Of a stretch of DNA of 64,000 nt, positions 11,622-22,380 are shown in pieces. The translations under genes and the position numbers were made by a program. How positions within the stretch are numbered: position 1 is the stretch's first letter; the number at the start of each line of letters is the position of its first letter. Under the pieces are notes generated by a model that was not told the origin of the DNA, made no database searches, and saw nothing but the letters and a program-made list of their open reading frames with translations. The stretch is from Planoprotostelium fungivorum. Its lineage: Eukaryota > Evosea > Variosea > Cavosteliida > Cavosteliaceae. The DNA is taken from the NCBI GenBank assembly GCA_003024175.1, contig MDYQ01000092.1, positions 31,401-95,400 of the forward strand, in the 5' to 3' direction.

Positions 11622-13451
11622 ATGCCCAGCAGACCAACCTCGTATGACCTCTCAGAAGACGGTGCGTCGCGCACAAACTACCACATCGACAAGAGGAGGA
11701 TCTTCTTCTACACAGTAGACGCCAACGGCTGCATCACGGTGGACAACTCGAGGACCTACACGATCAGCTCGAACCGCTACGCGGAAGACGTATCCAACAG
11801 GCGTTCAGTGCGCACGTGACGGTGGCTATTTTTCGGGAGATAAATTTGAATCGCAGACCTTGTCTATCGATCTCATCATGGTCGTCGATGATGTGATCGG
11901 ATTCCCAGTTTTTTTGATCGTTCCTGTCTTTTCGGTGACTGCTAGTTGGTTGACGACATCCCCTGGACTGGGCGTCAGAACACACTGCGTACGATAGATC
12001 TTGTTTCTATTAATACGCTTCCGTGTTCGTGACCTGACCATCCAATTCCTACTCTCACGAGCTCTGGGGAGAAACTTCCTCCTCTATCTCAAGTACACAG
12101 AGATACACAAGCAATCGACCGTGAAATCGTCTCCCTTCATCGCCTGAGGCTTCTGGTCACCTGATCGGCATCAATGAATACACCATCCGTTTCAATGATC
12201 GCAACGTGGCTGTCAAGGTGAAATCGCGGTGTAAGGAGAATTTCAAAGTGCTCCGAAGCCCGAGCTCCAATGAGACGGCAGCAGCCAATCACAGTGAGAT
12301 GGAATATCCAAGTTGTGTCTATACGCAGAAGCCGAACAATTTTTACGCCGATGAAGTTCTGTTCAGTGTTCTATCGCTGATAATGTTCCTCCCTCAGATA
12401 TTTCTTGTATTGAAGAGAAAGTGAGAATGCTTTCTCAGCTGAGGATGATTGACGCCCTTCCAGATCTTCAGAGGGACTGTCCTTCTTGTCGATCATCTTG
12501 TCTGCAATCACAACAGTTTGTTGGACATTGGCAGTCACGATAGAGATCTGGCCCTCTCTTCAGTGTTGTAGCTCTTTGAGCAAAAGTCACTGTCTCTCTG
12601 AACTTCTTCCCTTCCTCCCACTGGTCTTCTCTACGTGAGATGATTTGATTCACTATCTGTGAGAATGCATCGTCTGATTGCCTGAAACAGAGCCGGCCTA
12701 TGGACCTTCTACATCGTCTCAGTCATCTATGTCAAACCAGATCTGATATCGATCGACGGCGAACTGGTCAAAGAACCTCTGAGCGGTACGATTCACAAAC
12801 ATCTCTACAAACATCTAATGAGAGGACAGATGATGATATAAGAAATGCAAGTGCTCAGGAGGTGAAGGTCTGCTTTGGACTCTTCCTTCTCCTTCTGGTA
12901 TGTCTTCCGTGTGCCACTGTCCTCTTGTTACAACACATTCCAGGAAATGTGGTATGACATTCTTTTGATCACATACGAATGTTCATCATATTGTCTCATG
13001 TTTCACGTTCATCGTCTTCAGCGTCTAACACGAAGCAGTTGGCTCTGATGTCCGTGTCTTTCCTTGCCATCGCCTCCGCTTGTGATGCATTTTCTGCCAT
13101 ACCTCAGATGTTCAAGACGTGCAGGTGGGCAGAGGATGATGTCATCATGCACTGACTTTAGACAGTGTGAAGAGAACGTTATCGTTGAGCATACCCAGTC
13201 TTCTCCTGAGATCCACTTGTGAGCCTTCCATGTTCGACACATGATGCATCGTTATGACACTCCACACATGATGCTGACCTCTGCAGTTGCCTTTTGGTTG
13301 GGCTCTAATCTGATCTTTTCGAGAGACTATCTGAATTATACATTCATTCCTTTGTTTCTGCAGGGTGCTGAGTTAGTGGTGCTGCTCATCCTATCCATCT
13401 ATTATTACTGGACAAAGTGAGAAGGATGATGATGTGATGTTCCGTAGCTGA
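11622..13451 (+). CDS. PQ-loop membrane protein with long N-terminal domain
   Basis: This is a multi-pass membrane protein of the PQ-loop (cystinosin/SWEET-like) superfamily, which moves small solutes or acts at lysosomal or plasma membranes. The first PQ-loop is clear: LSLIMFLPQIFLVLKRK joined over a short intron to SSEGLSFLSIILSAITTVCW. The second is ALMSVSFLAIASACDAFSAIPQ followed by MFKTCR. The last segment is GAELVVLLILSIYYYWT. About 200 residues precede the membrane part (MPSRPTSYDLSEDG..., then GHLIGINEYTIRFNDRNVAV with possible N-glycosylation sites), where a typical PQ-loop protein has only a short tail. Several N-terminal exon joins (11811-12150) are uncertain, and the stop depends on whether the final GTGAGA donor is used. 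Transported substrate unknown. Confidence 0.75.
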
Positions 13452-13680
13452 TCGAGACGCAGCGAACATGGTTATGCATCTCTCCCGTAATGCATTACGA
13501 ATTCTTCCACATTGATCGAGTAGAATGTACATATGATACACAGATGGAATGGTGTTTGATAAAAACAATTTTCAATTGTTCCGTCATCTCACTATAGACG
13601 AAAAACATCGTCTTGTGATGGAATTGAGAGAGAATGGATCGTGTATCTTTTCGATTATCGTTCGATGTTACGTTTTATGT

Positions 13681-13890
13681 TTACAAATCAGCTCCCTTTC
13701 TGGTGTCTCTGTCGGAGTGGTGGGTGTGGAATCCCTGAGAGATGGCTGGCTGCTGTCCACCGGGGAACATGGGCTGGATGAAGGCTCTGACATTATGCAT
13801 CAGCCCGGATCCGTTCTGTCTCGTCTGATCCTTGTCGACCTCTCCGTTCAAAAAGGTGGCGTTGCTGCTGTTCTCCTGGTCTGCGTTCAT
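13681..13890 (-). CDS. Small hypothetical protein, 69 aa
   Basis: This is a single-exon ORF starting MNADQENSSNATFLN and ending DRDTRKGADL; it is hydrophilic and Asn/Gln-rich, with no domain I recognise. Support comes from its context: the ATG at 13890 follows a CA-rich leader (ACCAACAACAACAAACACC) like those before the SDR, 45268 and 41027 starts, and it fills an otherwise empty gap. It could still be spurious. Confidence 0.4.
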   Translation of the reverse strand: MNADQENSSNATFLNGEVDKDQTRQNGSGLMHNVRAFIQPMFPGGQQPAISQGFHTHHSDRDTRKGADL

Positions 13891-14307
13891 GGTGTTTGTT
13901 GTTGTTGGTGTCTTGTAATTGTGTTTATGTGTTGAGCTCGGGGCGGAAAGAGCGGCACGTGAGAGCTGGAAATTCTGTTCGAAATACGGGGAAATGTGAG
14001 GGATGGCACACCTTCTATCACCTGGTGACAGATGCATGTAGATATCCTGAATGAAGCCTATGAACATTCAAAGTCACGAGTGAGAAGATCAAGTCATCTG
14101 GTGAAGAAGAGTAGGGGTGCTGTGTCGATCAACAGGTGAAATGTTCGAGCGAAGTGAACGAGATTTCGCCTGCACGTCGTCTTACTTTTTAATTAAGAGA
14201 TGGAGGAAAACTCATTAAGACACTACAACGTGCCTGAGGATCTTCACGCCGTGATGAAGATCACGGCGTGAGGTTGGCGATGTTACGCGGACACATAAAT
14301 AATCCAC
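13891..14307. other. Divergent intergenic region
   Basis: The region contains the CA-rich leader of the small minus-strand ORF and, near 14247-14272, a perfect-looking inverted repeat (CACGCCGTGATGAAG / CTTCATCACGGCGTG overlapping forms around ATCTTCACGCCGTGATGAAG). I found no coding gene. Confidence 0.5.
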
Positions 14308-15633
14308 ATGGAGACACAGGAAGAACTATCGGATGCCATCCAACAATGGAAATCAACGGATAGCGAATCAGATCTAGAAGAATTGTGCAACGTATTCGTC
14401 CAAACCTGCTTGTGCTGCGACATTTTAGGTAATTTACCGTTTCTCACGTCTGTCCACGTGAAAAGACCTTGGTGGGCTCCGTATTAGATTCAGATTCATC
14501 TCATATCCACAGGTGGATGATAAGAGGAGAGGTTTTACGTGGCCAAAAAAGCGAATGGGAGGTGAAATCAGGTGGTGTTACCACACCAGGTTACTCGGCC
14601 ACGGGGACGTTATATGCCCGTGCGACCGACGATGATGGAGTGAAATTCAAAGTTCGGATCATCAAATACAAAGACTACCGGCTCTACATTGTCATGGGTG
14701 ACCTGGAGGTGCCTGATACTCTCAGCATGAACAAGAGGAGAGCAGTAAGCGAGGCTAGTGTGGACAAGTGCAAGATTGAAGAACAAATGGACGCTCTCAG
14801 CATCCAGGTAGATAACCTTGCTCGCTCAGTGAGTTGTTGCCGACCATTGATCTCACTTACATGATTAGCATTCTCACCACTCTCGACAACTGGCTGATCA
14901 TTCAAAAATCCACAAGAATTCCAACTTGAATCGAATCACCGAGATCTTGGACAAGTTTAGAGGTCATGACACCTTAACTGAGCACATGGTGACGTGTGAT
15001 GCACACGCCAAATTCTCACCTCCACAGATCGCACAAAGCATGGGAATTCCAAAGGAGGAGCTACGTGCCTCCCTCTACACCCTCAAATCACAAGAAAAAT
15101 TAGACGTCCACGATGATCGTTGGACCATCACACCATCGGGCAGAGACAAACTATCCCGCTCAATTTCCAGAGACAACCCAGAAAATCCATCTCTCTACTC
15201 TTCCCACCCCTCTCCATCATGGACATCATCACCCCAACACGAGTTCATGGACATTCGACTCCCTCCCTCTCCTTCTCATTCTAGTTCCTCCGTGTCTCCA
15301 CCTGAATCCAGCCCCAACGAACAAGCAGCCATACCCGATGACAATGCATTGGCCAATGCAGTCATCACATTCATGAGAAGAGAGGGACGACCTCTCAAAG
15401 CTCACGAGGTGCAATTTCTTCCATTTTATTTCGTTTTATTCGTATTGAAGGAGAGAGCAGATCGTGAAAGGTATCAGCAGACAGTTTCCATCCGTAGAGA
15501 AACCGAGCGTCAATCGTGTCTTGTATCATGATTTGGCGGGACAGGTGAGATGTGTCCATGATGTGAGGGTGATGACGCCGAGGAGGTTGTGAAGTTGCCT
15601 GGAGCCACTTGGAAGGCCATCGATGTGAGATGA
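14308..15633 (+). CDS. Protein with two Z-alpha-like winged-helix domains
   Basis: This multi-exon gene starts METQEELSDAIQQWKST. A middle region follows (YSATGTLYARATDDDG, YKDYRLYIVMGDLEV and a charged helix VDKCKIEEQMDALS), and then two winged helices. The first reads ITEILDKFRG, IAQSMGIPKEELRASLYTLK, DDRWTITP. The second reads NAVITFMRREGRPLKAHE, PSVNRVLYHDLAGQ, LPGATWKA. The second keeps the Asn, Tyr and wing Trp of the N-R-V-L-Y...W pattern that contacts left-handed nucleic acid in ADAR1-type Z-alpha domains; the first keeps Tyr and Trp but has Arg where Asn is expected. A Ser/Pro-rich linker separates them. Z-DNA/Z-RNA binding is an inference. Alternatives are a generic winged helix or an RPA32-like C-terminus. 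The end may instead lie near 15715 if the GTGAGA at 15625 is a donor. Part of the gene is duplicated at 16795-17066. Confidence 0.7.
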
Positions 15634-15715
15634 TGACATCAGATGATGGATTGAGAAGATCTATAAACACTGTTCTGTGTCTATCGTCCTCTTGGACCTT
15701 CGAAAGTCCGGTTGA

Positions 15716-16220
15716 TGCAAGTATGAGTGTGAATGTGTCTAGATGAGGTGGATGTGACGGTGACGATATGTAGAAGTGATGTGAAAAGACCTTGGCTCCA
15801 TGATATTGTCCGAGAATAAACAAACGAAAACACAGTATCTTGTCACATATATTCACCTTGTTACCGCGTATGTGATGTGTACGATACTTAAGAAGAGTAT
15901 TACGCTCTAAACTGCAGTCCCAGCTGCTCGATCAATCGACACAGCCGAAATGACCTCTCCATCTCCACCAACTCGAACACCCTCTATCTGATTGACCCTA
16001 TTTTATTTACAATATGGTTTAGCTACGTCTTCTGCGAGCTTTCTCGACCGCTTGATCGTAGATCCTCCTGTTCTCTTCTGTTGGACACAGAATCAAACTG
16101 GCTTCTCTGTGTATGAAATACCAGTTCAGTTTATAATCATGTTGTAACGATATGTGATAATTGTGAAGCTTTCTCTGAAGGACGCCGACCTCTGTGGCTT
16201 CCCTGAGGACGTTAATGGTT
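15716..16220. other. Convergent intergenic region
   Basis: This region lies between the Z-alpha-like gene and the minus-strand ORF at 16221. ORFs here (including a 153-codon one at 15395-15856 on the minus strand) overlap the upstream gene's exons and show no family signal. An AATAAA lies near 15826. Confidence 0.45.
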
Positions 16221-16682
16221 TCAACTCATGTCTTGAACGTACGCATCAAGATCGAGGGACTCATCGCGGTAAGATTGGACAGTGAGGCCGCTCACTTGCA
16301 TCCACGTTCCATGCTTCTCTTTTAGATTATCATACAACTTCAAGAGTAAGAATTTGTTGTAGAGATTGACGTGAAGGTACATTACCTGCACTAAACGGCG
16401 TGCTGTGTCTCTGATATCATCACGAATGTGTTCCAATCCCTCCCAAGAGAAAATCCAAGGATTAGACGAAGGCTGAGTCTTTTTCTGAACTCCTTTAAGA
16501 CGAAGAGTCACCGTCTCCTGCTGTTTCGTGTTTGTAGTTGTCTGATGGCCTGCGGTCGCGAGCTGTCTGTGGATTCCACGATTATCACCTTGGTTCTCCT
16601 TTGGAACGGTGAGATCGTTAGCGACTCCATAGAGCTCTCCTCCTGCTGCAGTTCTTGGATGAGATTGAATATTGGCGGCCAT
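16221..16682 (-). CDS. Hypothetical protein, 153 aa, single exon
   Basis: This is an uninterrupted ORF from MAANIQSHPRTAAGGELYG to DLDAYVQDMS. The N-terminal half is polar with a Gln/Thr run (TTTNTKQQETVTLRLKG). The C-terminal half looks like folded protein: NPWIFSWEGLEHIRDDIRD, ARRLVQVMYLHVNLYNKFLL and LKLYDNLKEKHGTWMQV, strongly amphipathic helices. I do not recognise a family. Being intronless is unusual next to its intron-dense neighbours. Confidence 0.55.
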   Translation of the reverse strand: MAANIQSHPRTAAGGELYGVANDLTVPKENQGDNRGIHRQLATAGHQTTTNTKQQETVTLRLKGVQKKTQPSSNPWIFSWEGLEHIRDDIRDTARRLVQVMYLHVNLYNKFLLLKLYDNLKEKHGTWMQVSGLTVQSYRDESLDLDAYVQDMS

Positions 16683-16794
16683 GTCTGTGAACTCAGCCCG
16701 AGATGATGATCATTTCGAGGAAAAACTATTCGATCGCAGATCGCATTCGCGTTTCGGTGCTACCAAGACAACGCATTTTCTCTCATCATTGTAT

Positions 16795-17066
16795 GCCGAT
16801 GATGGAGTGAAATCCCATGTTCAATCACCAAATACAAAGACTACCGGCTCTACATTGTCATGGACGACCTGACGGCTCCTGATACTCTCAGCACGAAGAA
16901 GAGGAGAGCAGTAAGTGAGGCTAGTGTGGACAAGTGCAAGATTGAAGAACGACTGGACGCTCTCAGGGTCAAGGTAGATAACCTTGCCCTCTCGGTGAGT
17001 TGTTGCCGACCATTGATCTCACTTACATGATTAGCATTCTCACCACTCTCGACAACTGGCTGATCA
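16795..17066 (+). pseudogene. Duplicated fragment of the Z-alpha-like gene
   Basis: About 270 bases repeat 14630-14890 at roughly 85-90% identity by eye. The shared part covers the exon encoding YKDYRLYIVM...DKCKIEE, its GTGAGT donor, the whole intron and the first bases of the next exon (CATTCTCACCAC). The coding part has drifted (a two-base change shifts the frame upstream of YRLYIVM, and GDLEV became DDLTA), while the intron is almost unchanged. It has no start and no winged helices, so it is a relic rather than a gene. Confidence 0.8.
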
Positions 17067-17320
17067 GGAGTGTGAATACGATATGTAGGGAGAACTTCTC
17101 TCTGCCAATCGTACATATCGACATAGAAGATATAAGAGGGATCGGTAGAGTTCACAGGCTGACGCGACACCGAGCATGAGATGAGCAGAGTGTTATCTAC
17201 AACGAAGAGGTAGACCGAGGAGATTTCACAGCGGGAAAGGACAGCAGAATATTTCTTTCTCAAAGGCGTCACCGATCAGTGCACATACAGGTCTCATTGC
17301 GGATGATATAGAGGCCAATC

Positions 17321-20300
17321 ATGTCCACATCCAATCCGACATTGGCTCAGATTTTAGAGCTGTCCAAGACAGACTCGCTCGATATCTGGACCGTGATGAA
17401 AGCCATTCACACGGCGCAGGGTGGCGTCTTAGATTTTCTCTGTAATGAGCTATACAAATTTCCTGATGCAGAGATTGAGACTTTCATTCCTCAGCTATGG
17501 TGAGTCAGGTCGAAAACTATCGTACTGTCACCTATTTCATTTTTTCCTCTTGCTTCTATATACTTCCTTCCATATGTGATTTCATATCATATCGTTCACA
17601 ATGTCTTGACACACATTCACAGCAATCGCGTGCTGAAAGACATAAATACAACTTCTCTCGCACGGTAGGTTCCCCCTCCTGACATGAAATGCATTACGTC
17701 TGACTCCCTCAGATTTCTCATGGACAAATGCAGTTCCATGCATCTGGCGATCAAAATGTTCAGTTGGTTTCAGGCGGCCGTCGAAGATGGAGTCTTCTCT
17801 CGATCGCGAGCCACCGAGCTGTGGAATGAATGTGAGATGGCAGCCATCAACAGCAAGAGCCGGTCGGCCCTGCGTCTCAACCAAGGCACCAGTACTTTCA
17901 AGGTGATCCATCTATCCACTGTCACCTCTCTGGCCAGATGGACCACTCACCCTCAACAGAAGAACAATTCGGCCGATGACTTATCAAACATCGATGCATC
18001 CGAAAAAGTCATTCCAAAAGTCGGCAGCGGCGCGCAGACATTACGATCCCCCCGCAGCAACCGGTAAACCCTAAAACCCACCCCGACTCGGAAAACTCAC
18101 TTGAATCTCGACAGGTTCCAACACAAGGACGACATCAATTTCAGATCGTCCAGGACGAATTTGAAAGATTTTGGCGGCAATTCGACGGCGGCACCCGTCC
18201 CCAGCGTTGTAGTCATCACACCGGGAGTAGATCTGGAAGACCCATCGACTCTACCATCTCCTGGACCCGTGATAGAGGCAGTCATGGAACGTACCGGTAC
18301 GTATGATTCTCTCATGACGATGAGAGACGTTCATCGTCATGACCTGAGCTCTTCCCTCGACTTACCGAGAATTTCTCCAGGTCAAATTTCTCTCAGTGAT
18401 TCTGCGCCTGATGTGGGAGAGAGGTGACAAGTCATGTCTCATGCGATATCTCAACGACAAGCAGGCCACACGTGCCACTGTTGAGGACACTGGTTCCATC
18501 CAGGAGCGCATCCTATGGAAACCACAATGCCGCAGAAGAAGAATCCGAGGCCAAGTGAGCATCTACAACGTTGTAGACGGATTTAATCTGATTTTTCAGG
18601 TTCATCTCGAAGCGGTTGAGGCACGACGCCTTCCACGCTGAAATTCAGTTTGTATCGCAATTGACGTTGATCTCCACCATGCTGAAGAAACAATCGGCAG
18701 GAAGAGCTAAACCCGAGCTGAGTGAGTCCATCGTACATCCATCATCCACGTCTTCACTTGACCATCATGATGATGATGATCATGATGTGATGTCATCTCG
18801 TGGTGATCACTGAATGAAATCAGATCGTATGCTCTGGAAGGCCCTCGGACAACTCCAAAATGATTTCGTCGGTTCAAACATCACAGAAGAAGAATTGGAA
18901 TCCGGTCACCTCGGCGTACACATCCCCATACAAGGGTGACATCTACAACGAGCCACGTCTAAATCCTGACCTTCTCAGCTGCAACCAACCCCACCGCAGG
19001 ATCGTTCGGCTCTTACCAAAAGAATGTTTCTGCCTGAGCAGTCGCGACAGGGTATACCAACGAAATTTCATCGACATTTCGCTCAACGATGACAGGTACC
19101 GTTCATGCTGTTTGTAGAGACGATCGAGATGGATTTGGTTAATCCGGTTGGAATGACGAAATCGAGACAGACACCTGTGACGAAACATCACAAGGAGAAA
19201 TCGATTGTGACGGCGTTGGATAAGGTGGGAGGAGTGGCTCGTTGTAGACTGATGGGGTAGGTCATTTTGGAGACGGGCCACAAGATGCCACAGACGGTGG
19301 ATTCGGAGGGGTGGGTCATGGTTCCTGGGAAAGACCCGAATTCCACGGAATGCGCCAGCACCCGAAGTGATTCACTCTTTTTTTCCTTCAAAATCTTTCT
19401 TTTCTTCCTTTTTTTTCTTCATTCTTTCTTCATTTCTTTTTTTCTCCTTTTTTTACAGAAATCTTTTTCTTTTTCCTCTTCTTCTTTTCAAGAACCTTCA
19501 GCCTCACCCCCTCCAGCGCTCGCTTATCCCGAACTCTGGACCGAAAAGACAGAACGACTGAGGAAACTATCACCTTACGGCCACCACCCAAAGTGGAAGA
19601 TTCAATCGGTCATCGTCAAGAGCGGCGACGATCTAAGACAAGACCAACTCGCATCCCAACTCATCACCGTCATCCATGACATCTTCAAAGAGGCAGACGT
19701 ACCTCTCTGGTGGGTGTTTAGATATCGAAGAGTGCGAGTGTGTGACGTGAATAGGTTGTACCCTTACAGTGTCACGGCTATGTCATCCAACACGGGATTC
19801 ATCGAAACCATTCCAGATGCCATTTCAGTCGATTCACTGAAGAAGAGAATTCCAAATATGAAATCGTTGGAAGATTTTTTCCTTTCGGTGAGATTTTCTT
19901 TGAATTTTTCTTCATTTGGAAAAAAGAAAAGAAAAAAATTTGACGGAGAAAAGGTTTACGGTGAAAAGACGTCGATGCGATTCATGGAGGCCCAAAGAAG
20001 TGATTTCCCGCCATTTCCGTCCCAATTCTCACCCTCCCAGATTTCGTCGAGAGTCTCGCCGCCTACTCCCTCGTCACCTACCTCCTCCAGATCAAAGACA
20101 GACACAACGGCAACATCCTCTTAGACAAAGATGGACACGTTATCCACATCGATTACGGCTTCATGCTCACCTCTTCCCCTGGTTCTCTCAACTTTGAAAC
20201 GGCTCCGTTCAAGTTGACGAAAGAACACATCGACTTGATGGGAGGGGAGCACAGGGACATGTTCCACTACTTCAAGCTCCTCTTCATCAGGGGATTCTTA

Positions 20301-20652
20301 GAATTGAGGAACCACTGTGATCGGTTCGTGCTGCTGATCGAAGGGTTACTACCAGGTGAGATTAAAATGAAATAAAAGGATTACACGATAGATGATCTAC
20401 GATAAGAAATAGAACAGAATAAAATACAATAAAACACAATAAAAGGACTGAAGACATACAGGCCACAAGATGGGATGCTTCGCCAGGAGAGAAGCCACAG
20501 TGCGAGAGCTCATCGAACGACTCCACTTAGAGTTAGACGAGAACCATGCCATCGAATACGTAGTCAACCACATCATCAAGGAGAGCATGTCCAATTGGAG
20601 GACGGAGAGCTACGACAACTACCAGTACTACGTCAACGGTATCTTGGCTTAG
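17321..20652 (+). CDS. PI4KB: Phosphatidylinositol 4-kinase, type III beta
   Basis: This kinase makes PI4P on Golgi and endosomal membranes. Exon 1 from ATG 17321 reads [20 protein letters not shown] and continues into the lipid-kinase-unique helical region ([21 protein letters not shown]). A Ser/Pro-rich insert follows, with predicted phospho-sites around [16 protein letters not shown]. The kinase domain shows [17 protein letters not shown], the P-loop-like [16 protein letters not shown], the catalytic [10 protein letters not shown], the metal-binding IDYGFML (most relatives have DFG), [17 protein letters not shown] and the C-terminal [12 protein letters not shown]. Introns are short except for a very T-rich one at about 19370-19496 and a second near 19888-19965. 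Length after splicing is close to fungal Pik1/animal PI4KB, perhaps slightly shorter at the N-terminus. Upstream lies the duplicated relic. Confidence 0.95.
18562..18577. repeat. Perfect 16-bp palindrome TCTACAACGTTGTAGA
   Basis: The palindrome lies in a PI4KB intron just after its donor. It is both orientations of the recurrent intron motif (CTCGTTGTAGA / TCTACAACGAG) joined head to head. An identical half-site recurs in introns of several unrelated genes in the window. Confidence 0.8.
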
Positions 20653-20705
20653 ACATAAACGATCTCTCTCTTTATCTTCTACTTCTTGTTTATCTTCTCT
20701 CTTCT

Positions 20706-22273
20706 CTACTTCTTCTTGGCAGGTCCCTTGTAGGTCGTCTTCTTTGCTTTCGTCTTCGGGGCGTCGCTCATGATTCCCTTTCTCATCTTGATGCCCGTCT
20801 TGTGCTTTCCTTCTACCTGTGAAATGGTCAGTAAAGAGAACATCATGTTCATGTGTTCATGTGTTGATGTGTTGATGTGATGTGTGTTGTTGATGTGATG
20901 ATGTGTTGATGTGATGGTGGATGGTGGAGATGATGATCACCTTCTGTCTCTTGGCTCTCTGAATGGTGTTGTTGACAGCCTTCTCTTCCTTCTGTCCACT
21001 CATCTTGTCTTCCACCTTGCTGAACACTCTCTTCAGTGTCTTCAATTGTTCTGAAGCTTCGTTCTGTTGAATGAGAGGTGAAAACTGTTCCTCCATCAGC
21101 ATCGTCCATCATCACATCGCGTCCCATCATCCCATGATGGATGACACGATGGACGTTCATCATCTCACAGTCTTCTTCTCTCTGACGCTCTTCTCTCCCT
21201 TGTTCAACTTGTCGAACTTTCCCATGCTGATGGTGGATCGCTGAGCGATGCTGATCGCCTTGTCGATGTCCTTCTTTGGTCTGTAGCCTCCGGCATTCAG
21301 AGAAAGAGTGCCTTTCGTTCTCAGTTTCTTCTCCATTTTGAAACTCACTCGGTAGTCTCGGGCCCGTTTTCTTCTCGGCCAACACTTTGTTGGCGGCTTC
21401 TCTTTCTCTCTGCTTGAGGATTCCCTTCTTCTTCTTGTTCTCTGCCTCCTCGAAGGGATCTTCGTATGCGGGATCTATAGACATCAGCGACGAACGATCG
21501 TGTGATGATGGATGATGGATGATGCAGATGGAGGGTGATGGTGTGACGATGGTGGATGAGCTCACTGTCGGATGGCTTGACTTCGCGTAACCAGTCCTTC
21601 AGAGGATCTTTGCTGGCGCTCCCGAAACCATAGCGAGGTCGGTATGTGTCTGTGTTCTGAAAGAAATGAGAAGAAGAAAAGGACGAGATGAGGATGAGAT
21701 GGTGAAAAAAGATGATCAGGAACGGATGGAGATCTTCACCTCATCGAATACTTTCGAATCCTTCTTCGTCTTTTTGATTCCCTTCTTCTTGGCAAATTCT
21801 TCCCATTTTGTCTTTGGCTTAGGTTCCGGGATCTGTTCGTGTTCAGTATGCATCGAATGAACGTGATCTGTCTTCTCACGTGTTTCTCTCTCGGTACAGG
21901 TGTGCTGCATCTTGGCAGTTGAACGACGACGCCCATGGTACCATCTCTTTGAGGAATGACGGGGAGGTGGAAGACCTTATTGAACAACAGTTGAAGGTTG
22001 TCTCTGGCAGCATCTCTCAACGCTTCGGCTTCATCGTTTCCCCTAAATCGGTCAGTGATGAGATATGATGATGATGTACTCACTTGAGATCGACTGGCTT
22101 TGGATCGAAAACTGCCAAATTACCTAAATCATACCTCACGTTGTCCTCTCTCTTCACCTCCGTCGTGTACAGACTGAAAATCATGATCAACATCACATTA
22201 CTCGACATAGGCCGTCATCTCCTCACATCTTCTTCTTCTCTGCCTCTAAAAACTCCATTGCATCGCCCGACAT
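20706..22273 (-). CDS. RRS1: Ribosome biogenesis regulatory protein
   Basis: RRS1 is a nucleolar assembly factor that works with RPF2 to bring the 5S RNP into the large ribosomal subunit. ATG 22273 gives MSGDAMEFLEAEKKK. The diagnostic YDLGNLAVFDPKPVDL follows, then RDNLQLLFNKVFHLPV with TPVPREK, then TKWEEFAKKKGIKK and YGFGS-like residues, the acidic DPAYEDPFEEAENKKKKG, LNAGGYRPKKDIDKAISIAQ, and a lysine-rich C-terminus ending TTYKGPAKKK. Several introns interrupt it, one with a GATGTG simple repeat (20855-20935). Gene order and length match the family. It shares a roughly 110-bp divergent promoter with SF1. Confidence 0.93.
20855..20935. repeat. GTGTTGAT/GATGTG simple repeat in an RRS1 intron
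   Basis: Low-complexity tract with imperfect GTGTTGATGTGATGTGT-type repeats lying between two RRS1 exons. It is part of the window-wide GATG-rich intron filler. Confidence 0.7.
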
Positions 22274-22380
22274 CGTGATGCTTCGTTTGCCTTCCGAGAA
22301 AAAGTCAGAATCCTCAGGAAATGGACAGTTGTAGATCAAGTTCCTCTACAACCTCTCCCATTAACCAATCATCATCAGAC
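22274..22380. promoter_or_regulatory. Divergent promoter between RRS1 and SF1
   Basis: Only about 107 bases separate the two start codons. The strip must hold both 5' leaders and promoters. It includes TCCTCTACAACC and a GTTGTAGA half-site like the intron motif; no TATA box is evident. Confidence 0.55.

Noticed and set aside
18889-18992. Ongoing coding sequence through TCTACAACGAGCC in PI4KB
   Set aside because: The stretch is an intron starting GTGACATC and ending TTCTCAG; it is listed with the recurrent motif instead.
20849-21565. 238-codon minus-strand ORF
   Set aside because: It mixes true RRS1 exon frames with intron repeat sequence (HHxxIITST); the spliced RRS1 model is better.
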